64,000 nucleotides of DNA from Pseudomonas salomonii (GCF_900107155.1 NZ_FNOX01000015.1:71217-135216), one strand, 5' to 3'. Positions 52,877 through 62,192 are shown, counted from the stretch's first letter. Translations and numbers: made by a program. The notes: generated from the sequence alone by a model not told the origin.

Positions 52877-53020
52877 GGGGCTCCTGCGGGATGTGGGGTC
52901 TGGCAAAAAGAACGATTATGGGCGAAAGGCCGCGTCAGGCAAAACCCTTTGTCGCCTCAAGGCCTTGATGACAATGGTTCTCAGCCACCCGTAGGCGCTC
53001 TAAAAGGCTATGCTCGGACC

Positions 53021-53968
53021 ATGACTGTGTTCCCCGCCCTGCTCAACCTGCCCCGCCAATTACGGCACCCCGAGGTGCGCGACCTGGCGTGGGTGATGCT
53101 CGCCCCGCCGATGCTTGCGCAAACGCCCTGGCCCCAGCGCCATCCGCTGGCCGGCAGCGACTGGGTGCAGGCGCCGCACCGGCTCGAACAGTGGTTACGC
53201 ACCCTCGACCAGGACAGCAGCGCCTTGCAGCACTGGCTCAGCCTGTCGCGCACGCGGCGCCTGGGCCTGTACTACGAACGCCTGTGGCAATTTGCGGTGC
53301 AGCATGCGCCGGGTGTGGAGCTGCTGGCCGCCAACCTGCCGATCCGCCGCGCCGGGCATACGCTGGGTGAGCTGGACATGCTGGTGCGCGACCGCGACGG
53401 TGTGCACCACCTGGAACTGGCGATCAAACTGTATTTGGGGCCGCAGGACGGCAACGGCCAGGACCCCGCGCAATGGCTCGGCCCCGGCTGTCATGACCGG
53501 CTGGACCGCAAGCTCGCGCACCTGGCCCAGCATCAATTGCCGATTTCGGCCCGCCCGGAAAGCCGCGAAGCCCTGGCGGCGCTGGATATTGTGCAGTTCG
53601 ATGCACATTTGTGGCTGGGCGGGTATTTGCTCTATCCATGGCCCGGCACCGCCGAATCCCCGCTGGGCGTCGACCCACAGCACCTGCGCGGGCGCTGGCT
53701 GCATCAGCGTGACTGGCGCGATTTCGTCAGCCAGAGCCCGCCAGGGCGCTGGCAACCCCTGCCTCGGCATGCCTGGCTGGCGCCGGCGCATTACCCGGCG
53801 GATCAAGTGTGGCGCGCGGACCAGATGCAAGCCTGGCTGGCAGACCTGGACCCGATGGCACCGGCCCAGTTGCTGGTGCGACTGGTGCAGACGGGAGAAG
53901 ACTGGGAAGAAGCCGAACGTTTGTTCCTCGTTGCAGACCTGTGGCCAAACGTCCCGGGCATTACTTGA
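53021..53968 (+). CDS. DUF1853 family protein
   Basis: The 315-residue cytosolic protein contains LGLYYERLWQFAVQHAPGVE, then AGHTLGELDMLVRDRDGVHH and LELAIKLYLG, a pattern that resembles the PD-(D/E)XK nuclease-like core (E...D...E-x-K) found in DUF1853. Biochemical function is unknown. The ATG at 53021 lies behind AAAAGGC; an extension upstream would overlap nadK on the opposite strand and is rejected. Its end overlaps the convergent pvdP gene by 8 bases. Confidence 0.85.
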   Translation: MTVFPALLNLPRQLRHPEVRDLAWVMLAPPMLAQTPWPQRHPLAGSDWVQAPHRLEQWLRTLDQDSSALQHWLSLSRTRRLGLYYERLWQFAVQHAPGVELLAANLPIRRAGHTLGELDMLVRDRDGVHHLELAIKLYLGPQDGNGQDPAQWLGPGCHDRLDRKLAHLAQHQLPISARPESREALAALDIVQFDAHLWLGGYLLYPWPGTAESPLGVDPQHLRGRWLHQRDWRDFVSQSPPGRWQPLPRHAWLAPAHYPADQVWRADQMQAWLADLDPMAPAQLLVRLVQTGEDWEEAERLFLVADLWPNVPGIT

Positions 53969-55574
53969 GCTTCAAGTGGCGTGCATACCAGGGCCGTTTC
54001 GGCACGCGCTTGAACAAGGCCTGCAATCCTTCGTCTTCGGCGAAGGTGATGCGCAGCGCCAGCTTCATGGTCTCCGGGTCCATCTCCATCGACCGCCCCA
54101 TCTGCAGCCCCGGCGTGGTGCTGCAACCGTGGGTGTCCGGCCCCAGCCACGGGTCAGCGACTTCCACCCAGCGGCCCTGGGCAAACCAGTTGACCCCGTT
54201 GACCTGCAGCCGGCTGACCTCGCCTGGATTGAACCGCTCATGGGCGCGAAACCAGTCCTCGATGCGATCATCGATCCAGCCGTGAAAGTGCCAGAACACC
54301 GGGTTTACATGGGATGAGAACGGGTCGCCCAGGAAGTCGTTCTCCGGCGCGTACCAACGCGCGGCAAAGTCCGCCGGGTCACGGGCGAACGGCACCGGCG
54401 CGCCGTTGGACGGGTCGCGGGGCACCGATGCCCAGCGCATGTGCAACCAGTCGTGCAGGCCCAGCTCCATCTCGGAGCCCAACTGGCCCAAGGTCAGCTT
54501 GGCCAGGTAACGCGGGTCACGGTACTGCGACTCCCACACCTGGAAGTTGCTGTGGTAGGTCTCGGCTGCCTTGATATCGCTGACCCATTGGGTGTAGTCG
54601 CTGTCATCGGGTGCCGACCAACAGGGCGGCAGCGCAAAGCCGTCGTGGTTGTCGAAATAACGCAAAAACCCCAGGCGGTCGCGCTCCAGCGCCGGCTGTG
54701 GCTCCGGAAATTGCGGCCAGGATGGCAGCTCTTGCAGGGAGCGCGCAGTGCCGAGCATATGCCGGTGCATGAAAAAGAAGTCGATACCCGAACCGTTGCG
54801 GTCTTTGCGTTTGCCCCGTGCGTCGCGCTCCTGGCCGCGTGGGCCTGGTTGCCAGCCGATACCGCGCAGGGCATCACGTTTTTCCTCGGACAGCTTGTGC
54901 CATTGGTCGCGGGTGGCGTGCCACAGCTGGTGGAACAGGCGGTGCTCAGGCGCGATCAGCCAGGCCAGCAAGGTCGGGTTAAGGCCGATACGCTGGCGCG
55001 CTTCGGGGAACAGTTGCTTGTGGGCGATAAAGCGGTTGTCGCGCTCGGTCAGGGCAAGGGGGCGTTCAAGGTCGAGAACCTGCCCGCTCAGTGTGCTGCT
55101 GCCGGCATTGGCGAAGTCGGCCCAGACTTCGTCGAGGGTCATCTTGAACTCATAGGCCGGTGCGCCCTGCGCAGCATCGCGGTCGATCAGGCGCCAGTAG
55201 AGTACGGCGCCCTCGCCCGTCAGCAGATCACCGAGCACGCGGTAACGCGGTTCGCCCTCGGCACGCAGGTTTTCAGCGGTGTCCAGATAGCCGCGCAAGC
55301 CACGGCCGCGCGGGGCGATGTCGAGCAACAGCTGCAGGCCCTGCAGCGGCAAGCCCTTAAGGCCCGCATCGCGGCCTTCCAGGCGCAAGCTCCACACGCC
55401 GCGCAGGGTATCGGCCAGGTGTTGGCCGGCGGTGTCGGCCAGGTCCACCGTGGCCTCGCCCGGCGTGATCGGGAATGCTTCACGCGTCAGCTCGCGGTGG
55501 GCATAAAGGGCCGCGGGCACGGCAGCGCCGGTCAGCGCCAGGCCGGCGACGAAGCCACGTCGAGAGAGGGTCAT
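53961..55574 (-). CDS. pvdP: Pyoverdine-maturing tyrosinase PvdP
   Basis: The 537-residue periplasmic copper enzyme oxidises ferribactin to build the dihydroxyquinoline chromophore. A Tat signal (TLSRRGFVAGLALTGAAVPA) opens the protein. Copper-binding histidines fit FFFMHRHMLG, LHDWLHMRWAS and the CuB motif SSHVNPVFWHFHGWIDDRIE. The C-terminal part contains DPWLGPDTHGCSTTPGLQMG. AAGGTAGACA precedes ATG, and a PvdS box stands about 40 bases upstream. It is divergent from pvdMNO. Confidence 0.95.
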   Translation of the reverse strand: MTLSRRGFVAGLALTGAAVPAALYAHRELTREAFPITPGEATVDLADTAGQHLADTLRGVWSLRLEGRDAGLKGLPLQGLQLLLDIAPRGRGLRGYLDTAENLRAEGEPRYRVLGDLLTGEGAVLYWRLIDRDAAQGAPAYEFKMTLDEVWADFANAGSSTLSGQVLDLERPLALTERDNRFIAHKQLFPEARQRIGLNPTLLAWLIAPEHRLFHQLWHATRDQWHKLSEEKRDALRGIGWQPGPRGQERDARGKRKDRNGSGIDFFFMHRHMLGTARSLQELPSWPQFPEPQPALERDRLGFLRYFDNHDGFALPPCWSAPDDSDYTQWVSDIKAAETYHSNFQVWESQYRDPRYLAKLTLGQLGSEMELGLHDWLHMRWASVPRDPSNGAPVPFARDPADFAARWYAPENDFLGDPFSSHVNPVFWHFHGWIDDRIEDWFRAHERFNPGEVSRLQVNGVNWFAQGRWVEVADPWLGPDTHGCSTTPGLQMGRSMEMDPETMKLALRITFAEDEGLQALFKRVPKRPWYARHLKLK

Positions 55575-55609
55575 TGTCTACCTTAGGAAACAGCTTGATC
55601 AGAGCTAGA

Positions 55610-55633
55610 ACGTTGACGGCCGCGAGAAATTTA
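55610..55633 (-). promoter_or_regulatory. PvdS iron-starvation box for pvdP
   Basis: Read leftward, TAAAT, 16 bases, then CGT match the iron-starvation promoter recognised by the ECF sigma factor PvdS. Confidence 0.85.
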
Positions 55634-55652
55634 GCGGTACCGCGCCCAGGCC

Positions 55653-55676
55653 TAAATTTCCCCGGCTATGGCTCGT
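55653..55676 (+). promoter_or_regulatory. PvdS iron-starvation box for pvdMNO
   Basis: TAAAT (55653-55657), 16 bases, then CGT (55674-55676) match the PvdS box; it lies about 35 bases before pvdM. Confidence 0.85.
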
Positions 55677-55710
55677 TCTTCCCTGATAGCAAAGGCCTCA
55701 ACTGACTGAG

Positions 55711-57066
55711 ATGGCAATGACAAAACCACGTTCGAAAAAGGCGCTGTATATCGGCCTGCCGCTGGCACTGGCCATCGGCGCCGGGGCCGGTTTCCTGGTC
55801 TGGGATCACTGGTTCAAAGGCAATGCCGGCTACCCGCTGGAGGTGATCAAGCAGGCCAATGAAATGCAGGACCGCTTGTTGTCGTTCGACAGCCATATCA
55901 CCGTGCCCATGGATTTCGGCACGGCCGGCAACGAAGCCGACAAGGATGGCAGCGGCCAGTTTGACCTCGCCAAGGCGGCACGCGGGCGCTTGTCGGGCGC
56001 GGCCCTGACGATTTTCGGCTGGCCGGAAATCTGGAATGGCCCCAATGCACCACACAAACCCACCGACGGCTTTGTCGAGGAGGCCCGTCACGAGCAGGAG
56101 GTGCGCTACAAGATCATCTCCGGCATGGTGCGCGACTTCCCCAACCAGGTCGGCATCGCCTACACCCCGGACGATATGCGGCGCCTGCATGGCGAAGGCA
56201 AGTTTGCGATCTTTATCAGCATGCTCAACGCCTACCCGCTGGGCGACGACCTCAACCAGCTGGACCTGTGGGCCGCACGCGGCATGCGCATGTTCGGCTT
56301 CAGCTATATCGGCAACAACGCCTGGTCCGACTCGTCACGCCCGCTGCCGTTTTTCAATGACACCACCGACGCACTTGAAGGGCTGTCACCCATCGGCCAA
56401 CAAGCCGTGCACCGCCTCAATGACCTGGGCGTGATCATCGATGTGTCGCAGATGTCGACCAAGGCGCTGGAACAAGTCGCGCAATTGAGCCGCACCCCGA
56501 TGATTGCCTCGCACTCGGCGCCGCGTGCCTCGGTGGATATCCCGCGCAACCTCAGCGACAAAGAACTGCAACTGATCAAAAACAGCGGCGGCGTGGTGCA
56601 GGTGGTGGGCTTCCCGGCCTATTTGCGCCCATTGAGCCAACCCACCCAGGACAAGCTCAACACCTTGCGTGCGCGCTTCGATTTGCCGCCGCTGCCCAAC
56701 CTGGCCATGGCCTTGATGCCCGGCGACGCCATCATCGCCGCCTGGTCCGAGCAGAAATTCGGCCAGTACGCCCAGGGGCTGTACGCCATTCTTGAAGAAG
56801 AACCCAAGGCCACCCTCAAGGATTGGGGCGATGCCATCGACTACACCGTGCGCAAGATCGGCATCGACCACGTCGGCATCGCCTCGGACTTCAACGACGG
56901 CGGCGGCATCCAGGGCTGGGAGAACGTCGGCGAGGTGCGCAATGTCACCGCCGAACTGATCCAGCGCGGTTACTCCGAGGCCGACATCGCCAAGCTGTGG
57001 GGAGGCAACTTCCTGCGGGTGTGGGACCAGGTGCAAAAAGCCGCCAAGCCATTGGCCAACCGCTAA
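55711..57066 (+). CDS. pvdM: Periplasmic dipeptidase-like pyoverdine maturation protein PvdM
   Basis: The 451-residue protein has an N-terminal membrane anchor (ALYIGLPLALAIGAGAGFLV) and a renal-dipeptidase (M19) fold: SFDSHITVPMDF, FAIFISMLNAYPLG, ASHSAPRASVDIPRN and IGIDHVGIASDFNDGGGI. In Pseudomonas it supports the PvdP step of pyoverdine maturation; direct peptidase action is not established. ATG at 55711 or at 55717 (MTKPRSKK) are both possible. It is the first gene of pvdMNO, behind a PvdS box. Confidence 0.93.
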   Translation: MAMTKPRSKKALYIGLPLALAIGAGAGFLVWDHWFKGNAGYPLEVIKQANEMQDRLLSFDSHITVPMDFGTAGNEADKDGSGQFDLAKAARGRLSGAALTIFGWPEIWNGPNAPHKPTDGFVEEARHEQEVRYKIISGMVRDFPNQVGIAYTPDDMRRLHGEGKFAIFISMLNAYPLGDDLNQLDLWAARGMRMFGFSYIGNNAWSDSSRPLPFFNDTTDALEGLSPIGQQAVHRLNDLGVIIDVSQMSTKALEQVAQLSRTPMIASHSAPRASVDIPRNLSDKELQLIKNSGGVVQVVGFPAYLRPLSQPTQDKLNTLRARFDLPPLPNLAMALMPGDAIIAAWSEQKFGQYAQGLYAILEEEPKATLKDWGDAIDYTVRKIGIDHVGIASDFNDGGGIQGWENVGEVRNVTAELIQRGYSEADIAKLWGGNFLRVWDQVQKAAKPLANR

Positions 57067-57084
57067 TTACCCAGAAGCCAGTCC

Positions 57085-58365
57085 ATGACCGACCGCCGTA
57101 CATTCCTCAAGCAGGCTGGGGTACTCGCCGCCAGCCTGCCTTTGGGCAGCGCATTGCTCGCGCACGCCCAGGCAGCCGCTCAGGCGCCCGCCACCAACGA
57201 CCCATGGACGGGTTTCAAACAGCTGTTCACTCAGGACCCGGACTACCTGCACTTTTCCAACTTCCTGGTGACCTCCCACCCACGCCCCGTGCGCGAAGCC
57301 ATTGAGCGCTACCGCCAGCAGATCGACCGCAACCCCGGCCTGGCCATGGACTGGGGCCTGGAAGAAACCTGGATACGTGAAGGTCAGGTGCGCGAATGGG
57401 CCGGTCGTTACCTGAACGCCCAGCCGGCGCAGATCGCGCTGACCGGCAGCACGTCGGAAGGCCTTGCGATGATCTACGGCGGAATCAAACTGCGCCCCGA
57501 CCAAGAGATTCTCACCACCGAACACGAGCATTACGCCACCCAGAACGTGCTGGATTTTCGCGTCGCCCGCCAAGGCACGCAGGTGCGTCGCATCCGTTTG
57601 TTCGAGCGGGCCAGTCAGGTCTCAAGTGACGAAGTGCTGGGCAACATCAAGCGCGCCATTCGCCCCACCACTCGCGTGCTGGGCATGACCTGGGTGCAGT
57701 CCGGCAGCGGCGTGAAGCTGCCGATCGGCGAAATCGGCAAGCTGGTGGAGGAACTCAATCGCAACCGCGACGACAACGACCGCATCCTGTATGTGGTCGA
57801 TGGCGTGCATGGTTTTGGCGTGGAAAACCTCGACTTCCCGGCCATGCGCTGCGACTTCTTTATCGCCGGCACGCATAAATGGATGTTCGGCCCACGCGGC
57901 ACCGGGCTGGTCTGCGCCCGCGATGCCGAAAACAAATACGTCACGCCCATGGTGCCGACCTTCTCCGAAGACACCAATTTTGCTACCACCATGACGCCCG
58001 GCGGCTACCACGCCTTTGAGCATCGCTGGGCGGCGGACGAGGCCTTCAAGCTGCACCTGCAACTGGGCAAGGCCCAGGTTGAGGCGCGCATCCACGCACT
58101 TAACAGCGAACTCAAAACCCAGTTGCTGGCGCATCCGCAGATCGAACTGGTAACACCGCGCAGCACCGACCTGTCGGCCGGCTTCAGCTTCTTTCGGGTC
58201 AAGAACCAGGACAGCGAAGCGGTCGTCACCCACATGCTGAAAAACCGCGTGGTGATCGATGCCGTCGACCGCGATGTCGGCCCGGTAATCCGCACCTCCC
58301 CCGGCCTGCTCAACAGCTCGGACGAAATCCAGCAGTTCATGGCCCTGTTGAGCCAACGCCTGTGA
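57085..58365 (+). CDS. pvdN: Pyoverdine side-chain modifying PLP enzyme PvdN
   Basis: The 426-residue Tat-exported enzyme begins MTDRRTFLKQAGVLAASLPL (twin-arginine motif). It has the aminotransferase class V layout, with the PLP lysine in FIAGTHKWMFGPRGTG and the aspartate in VVDGVHGFGVENLDF. In P. fluorescens PvdN converts the side-chain glutamate of pyoverdine to succinamide, as I recall. It follows pvdM by 18 bases. Confidence 0.95.
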   Translation: MTDRRTFLKQAGVLAASLPLGSALLAHAQAAAQAPATNDPWTGFKQLFTQDPDYLHFSNFLVTSHPRPVREAIERYRQQIDRNPGLAMDWGLEETWIREGQVREWAGRYLNAQPAQIALTGSTSEGLAMIYGGIKLRPDQEILTTEHEHYATQNVLDFRVARQGTQVRRIRLFERASQVSSDEVLGNIKRAIRPTTRVLGMTWVQSGSGVKLPIGEIGKLVEELNRNRDDNDRILYVVDGVHGFGVENLDFPAMRCDFFIAGTHKWMFGPRGTGLVCARDAENKYVTPMVPTFSEDTNFATTMTPGGYHAFEHRWAADEAFKLHLQLGKAQVEARIHALNSELKTQLLAHPQIELVTPRSTDLSAGFSFFRVKNQDSEAVVTHMLKNRVVIDAVDRDVGPVIRTSPGLLNSSDEIQQFMALLSQRL

Positions 58366-58398
58366 TGCCCACTTTTTCCCTTTGAACGAGATGCCCAC

Positions 58399-59271
58399 AT
58401 GAATCCATCCCGACTCAAACCCCTGACCGCCCTGACGCTGACGGCCCTGTGCGCGGCATGGCTGCCCAACCTGGCGCAAGCCGCCACGCCACAACCCGGC
58501 AAAGTGTTCAAGGACTGCAAGGACTGCCCGGAAATGGTGGTGCTGCCCGCCGGCACTTTCACCATGGGCACGCCGGAAGACGAAGTCGGCCGCGAGCCCG
58601 ATGAAGGCCCGATGCACGACGTGACCTTCGCCAAACCCTTTGCCATGAGCCGCTTCCACATCACCGCCGGCGAATGGGACAGCTATATCCGCCAGACCGG
58701 CGTCGAGATCGCCGACGGTGACACCCGCCCCGGCCGCGAATGCATCGCCAGCAAGCCGCGCTACCCGCAAGGGCCACGCCAGCCGGCGGTGTGCATGGAC
58801 ATGGACGACATCAAAAATTACATCGCCTGGCTGTCGAAGAAAACCGGGCAGAAGTACCACATGGTCAGCGAAGCCCAACGCGAATACGCCGCCCGCGCCG
58901 GCTCCACCGGGCCGTTCCCCTTCCCGTTCGACGAGGGCAAGGGCTACAGCATCGCCCAGCACGCCAACACCTACGGCCCGGCAGATGGCTACAGTTATTC
59001 CTCGCCGGTGGGCAGCTACCCGCCGAATGCATTTGGCATGTACGACATGCACGGCAATGTGTATGAGCGGGTGGCCGACTGTGAGCACCCCAACTACATC
59101 GGCGCTCCTACCGACGGCAGCGCCTGGCTGGAGCCCCACTGCGAGGGCTACCAGATTCGCGGCAATGACTGGGGCGAAGCGCCGGTATTCTCACGCTCCG
59201 GCAACCGCAACACCATCTACCCGCAAACGCGCGGGGACTGGATCGGGTTTCGGGTAGTACGCGACCTTTAA
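58399..59271 (+). CDS. pvdO: Pyoverdine maturation protein PvdO (formylglycine-generating-enzyme fold)
   Basis: The 290-residue exported protein has a signal peptide ending at AQAA and the FGE-sulfatase fold: VVLPAGTFTMGTPEDEVGRE, then AFGMYDMHGNVYERVADCEH and GDWIGFRVVRDL at the end. PvdO is reported to be needed for the last oxidation of dihydropyoverdine to pyoverdine. It is the third gene of pvdMNO and is separated from the convergent pvdF by a REPIN. Confidence 0.95.
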   Translation: MNPSRLKPLTALTLTALCAAWLPNLAQAATPQPGKVFKDCKDCPEMVVLPAGTFTMGTPEDEVGREPDEGPMHDVTFAKPFAMSRFHITAGEWDSYIRQTGVEIADGDTRPGRECIASKPRYPQGPRQPAVCMDMDDIKNYIAWLSKKTGQKYHMVSEAQREYAARAGSTGPFPFPFDEGKGYSIAQHANTYGPADGYSYSSPVGSYPPNAFGMYDMHGNVYERVADCEHPNYIGAPTDGSAWLEPHCEGYQIRGNDWGEAPVFSRSGNRNTIYPQTRGDWIGFRVVRDL

Positions 59272-59350
59272 GCAGCTCCCGCAGAAAAGCAGCACTTCGG
59301 TGCATGCAAATCCGCAGTCGACCTCATATTCAAAACTGCATGCGGTCAAC

Positions 59351-59439
59351 TGTGGGAGCGGGCTTGCTCGCGAATGCGGTGGGTCAGAGACAGATGAATT
59401 GACTGACCCACCACATTCGCGAGCAAGCCCGCTCCCACA
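59351..59439. repeat. REPIN-type inverted repeat between pvdO and pvdF
   Basis: TGTGGGAGCGGGCTTGCTCG and its inverse near 59417-59439 flank a variable core. It is the same arm family as 134-222. It fills most of the 180-base space between the convergent genes. Confidence 0.9.
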
Positions 59440-59451
59440 TTTAGTTTTGCA

Positions 59452-60279
59452 TCAGGCCTTCTGGGCCAACAACTCCAACCCTTCATGCAACGCCGGGAAC
59501 AGGCTGTTATTAAAGTTGTTCCAGCGCAGTTCGAGGATGGTGTCCTCGGGCGAAATCTCGGTTTTCAGCACGTCGTGGAACACTTCGCCCGAATCAATGC
59601 CGTTGTCCACGTAATGGAACGAAGCGCCGGTGAGGTACAGCGGTTCGCTGGCCTTGGTTTCTTTGGTCGCCCAATCCACAACGGTCTGCCCGCGCGCGCC
59701 GTATAAGGCATTCCAGGTGGCATAGGCGCCACGGCGCTCGTAAGGCGATTCAATACGGGTAATGCCTGGGTGGATGTTCATGATCCGCCGCGCAAACGGC
59801 GCGCCGGGCCGCACCAGCTCATCGAGGATCACCAGCAGGCCGTCCAGCACCACGATGTCGGCCTTCAACTCCACCAGGGTGTCGTGCAGGCGACGTTCGA
59901 AATCCTGTTTGCCGGCGATGTGTTCCGCGCTGCCACGGGGCAGGCGGCGGTAGGTGGACGGCACGCTCAGCAGCAGGTCATTGACCAGCTTGCCCTGCAC
60001 CCGCAGGTCCGCCGGGTAGAGCCACTGGCGGCCTGGCTGGTAGGCAAAACCATAGTCGGCCACCAGCTGCTGGTCCCGTGGGTTGTGCTCGTCATCGTCG
60101 TACACCACGCCGACCAGGTTGTAGGCCTGGCCCAACGGCGTGTCGTTCAGCGACCCCGCCAGAAACTCCAGCACCGACTTCATATAGCGCTCGTGGTCCT
60201 TGTAGGCCACTGGCTGGCCGGCCTTGTCGGCGGCAGCGTTTCTCAGGGACCAGACATACACCAGATTCTTTTTCGTCAT
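59452..60279 (-). CDS. pvdF: N5-hydroxyornithine formyltransferase PvdF
   Basis: The 275-residue enzyme transfers a formyl group from 10-formyl-tetrahydrofolate to N5-hydroxyornithine, giving the hydroxamate of the pyoverdine peptide. It has a formyltransferase-type core with ADIVVLDGLLVILDEL and MNIHPGITRIESPYERRGAY, plus ASFHYVDNGIDSGEVFHDV (N-H-D-type catalytic region). The start at MTKKNLVYVWSLRN gives the usual length; a 10-residue extension is rejected. A PvdS box lies about 70 bases upstream. Confidence 0.95.
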   Translation of the reverse strand: MTKKNLVYVWSLRNAAADKAGQPVAYKDHERYMKSVLEFLAGSLNDTPLGQAYNLVGVVYDDDEHNPRDQQLVADYGFAYQPGRQWLYPADLRVQGKLVNDLLLSVPSTYRRLPRGSAEHIAGKQDFERRLHDTLVELKADIVVLDGLLVILDELVRPGAPFARRIMNIHPGITRIESPYERRGAYATWNALYGARGQTVVDWATKETKASEPLYLTGASFHYVDNGIDSGEVFHDVLKTEISPEDTILELRWNNFNNSLFPALHEGLELLAQKA

Positions 60280-60340
60280 TGTTTCGCTCTCGCTGGATAG
60301 ATCAGGCACGCGCCAATACGCGTGCGCCTACACAACAAGA

Positions 60341-60364
60341 ACGAACCAGCCTGTCGGCAATTTA
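60341..60364 (-). promoter_or_regulatory. PvdS iron-starvation box for pvdF
   Basis: Read leftward, TAAAT, 16 bases, then CGT match the PvdS box, about 70 bases before the pvdF start. Confidence 0.83.
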
Positions 60365-60395
60365 TCGACCCGCTCCACCGCCAGGCATGCCGCGC

Positions 60396-60419
60396 TAAAT
60401 AGTCGCCCCGGCACTTCGT
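60396..60419 (+). promoter_or_regulatory. PvdS iron-starvation box for pvdE
   Basis: TAAAT (60396-60400), 16 bases, then CGT (60417-60419) match the PvdS box, about 60 bases before pvdE. Confidence 0.85.
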
Positions 60420-60478
60420 TTGTCATGGGTAAGGGTCTGTGTGCCCAGCCCCCTCTTTTCACTTTCCGGGAAGTATTT

Positions 60479-62131
60479 ATGACCGACCCCAAGCGCGGCG
60501 CCTTTAACGGTTTGCTCGCATTGCTCAGGCCTTTTCGCACCATCGTGAGCGTCTCTGTCGCGCTGGGCATGGCCGGCGGCCTGGCCATCACATTGCTGCT
60601 GGCGACCATCAATAACGCCCTGCACTCTGCCACCGGCATGACCCAGGGCGTGGTCCTGACCTTTGCGGCGCTGTGCCTGTTGGCGCTGACCAGTTCGATC
60701 GTCTCGGATATCGGCACCAACTATGTGGGCCAACGGATCATTGCCGCCTTGCGCAAGGATCTCGGCGAGAAAGTGCTATCGGCGCCCATCGGGCAGATCG
60801 AACGCTACCGCTCGCACCGCCTGATCCCGGTACTCACTCACGACGTCGACACCATCAGCGATTTCTCCTTCGCGTTTACCCCGTTGGCCATCGCCAGCAC
60901 GGTGACCCTGGGCTGCCTGGGTTACCTGGCCTACCTGTCGGTGCCGATGTTCCTGATGATGATCGTGGCCATTGTGATCGGCAGCAGCGTGCAATTCATC
61001 GCCGGCCACAAAGGCATTCGCGGCTTCGACGCAGCCCGTGACCTGGAAGACGAACTGCAGCGCTACTATTCGGCGATTGCCTCGGGCGCCAAGGAGCTGC
61101 GCATCCACCGGCCACGGCGCTACCGGATGAACACCCACCGCATCCAGGAAACCGCCGACCGGATCAGCGACATCCAGGTGCGCTCGGTGAATATTTACAT
61201 CGTGGCCAAAACCTTTGGCTCGATGCTGTTCTTTGTGGTCATCGGCCTGGCCCTGGCCATGCAGGCCTACAGCCCCAACCCGGACCCGGCGGTGATCACC
61301 GGTTTCGTATTGGTGCTGCTGTACATGAAAGGCCCGCTCGAACACGTGATCGGTTACCTGCCGATCATCGGCAAGGCGCGCATTGCCTTTGCGCGCATCA
61401 CCGAGCTGTCGGATCGCTTCTCGTCCCCCGAGCCGCATTTGTTGATGGACGGCAGCGAAGCACCGTCGCCGGTCGTCAACAGCCTTGAATTGCGCGGCAT
61501 CACCTACAGCCCACCGCCGGTGGAGGGCAGCGAGCCATTTCACCTGGGGCCGATCAACCTGAGCATCAAGCAGGGCGATATCGTGTTTATCGTCGGCGAG
61601 AACGGCTGCGGCAAGACCACGCTGATCAAACTGTTGCTGGGCCTGTATCAACCCGACGCCGGGGAAATCCGCCTCAACGGCGAAACCGTGACCGACCCGG
61701 TGCGCGATGACTACCGCCAATTGTTCACCACGGTGTTCGCCGACTATTACCTGTTCGACGACCTGGTCCAGGGCAGCGCCACGCAATCGCTGGACAGTGC
61801 CGCCAAGTACCTGGAGCGCCTGGAAATCGCGCACAAAGTCAGCGTCAAGGACGGCGTGTTCAGCACCACCGACCTCTCCACCGGGCAGCGCAAGCGCCTG
61901 GCGCTGGTCAATGCCTGGCTCGAAGAACGCCCGGTGCTGGTGTTCGACGAATGGGCCGCCGACCAGGACCCGGCCTTCCGCCGCGTGTTCTACACCGAGC
62001 TGCTGCCCGACCTCAAGCGCCTGGGCAAAACCATCATCGTGATCAGCCACGACGACCGCTATTTCGACATCGCCGACCAACTGGTGCGCCTGCGAGCGGG
62101 CAAGGTGGTGCACGAGATGGAACCGGCCTGA
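60479..62131 (+). CDS. pvdE: Pyoverdine precursor ABC exporter PvdE
   Basis: The 550-residue fused ABC exporter has six membrane helices in its first 300 residues, followed by the ATPase: Walker A GENGCGKTT at residues 373-381, signature LSTGQRKR and Walker B VLVFDEWAADQDP. It is of the cyclic-peptide (PvdE/SyrD-like) exporter family and moves ferribactin into the periplasm for maturation. The start MTDPKRGAFNGLLALL is chosen; an 85-residue extension overlaps pvdF upstream DNA. fpvA follows after 109 bases. Confidence 0.95.
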   Translation: MTDPKRGAFNGLLALLRPFRTIVSVSVALGMAGGLAITLLLATINNALHSATGMTQGVVLTFAALCLLALTSSIVSDIGTNYVGQRIIAALRKDLGEKVLSAPIGQIERYRSHRLIPVLTHDVDTISDFSFAFTPLAIASTVTLGCLGYLAYLSVPMFLMMIVAIVIGSSVQFIAGHKGIRGFDAARDLEDELQRYYSAIASGAKELRIHRPRRYRMNTHRIQETADRISDIQVRSVNIYIVAKTFGSMLFFVVIGLALAMQAYSPNPDPAVITGFVLVLLYMKGPLEHVIGYLPIIGKARIAFARITELSDRFSSPEPHLLMDGSEAPSPVVNSLELRGITYSPPPVEGSEPFHLGPINLSIKQGDIVFIVGENGCGKTTLIKLLLGLYQPDAGEIRLNGETVTDPVRDDYRQLFTTVFADYYLFDDLVQGSATQSLDSAAKYLERLEIAHKVSVKDGVFSTTDLSTGQRKRLALVNAWLEERPVLVFDEWAADQDPAFRRVFYTELLPDLKRLGKTIIVISHDDRYFDIADQLVRLRAGKVVHEMEPA

Positions 62132-62173
62132 AGTTTTTTTTCCGGTTTTTGCGGATAGGAACGTCTCACTAGT

Positions 62174-62192
62174 GGTAATGAGAATTGACCTC
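62174..62192. promoter_or_regulatory. Fur-box-like site before fpvA
   Basis: GGTAATGAGAATTGACCTC matches 12 of 19 positions of GATAATGATAATCATTATC. It lies about 50 bases before the fpvA ATG. No PvdS box (TAAAT-N16-CGT) was found in the pvdE-fpvA gap. Confidence 0.6.

Noticed and set aside
52052..53020. Upstream extension of the DUF1853 gene to more than 600 codons
   Set aside because: The extension runs antisense through nadK. The ATG at 53021 has a ribosome site and gives the family length.
53961..55574. Assignment of the Tat-exported protein as glucan biosynthesis protein OpgD
   Set aside because: Tat signal and length are similar, but the CuB tyrosinase motif and position beside pvdMNO identify PvdP.
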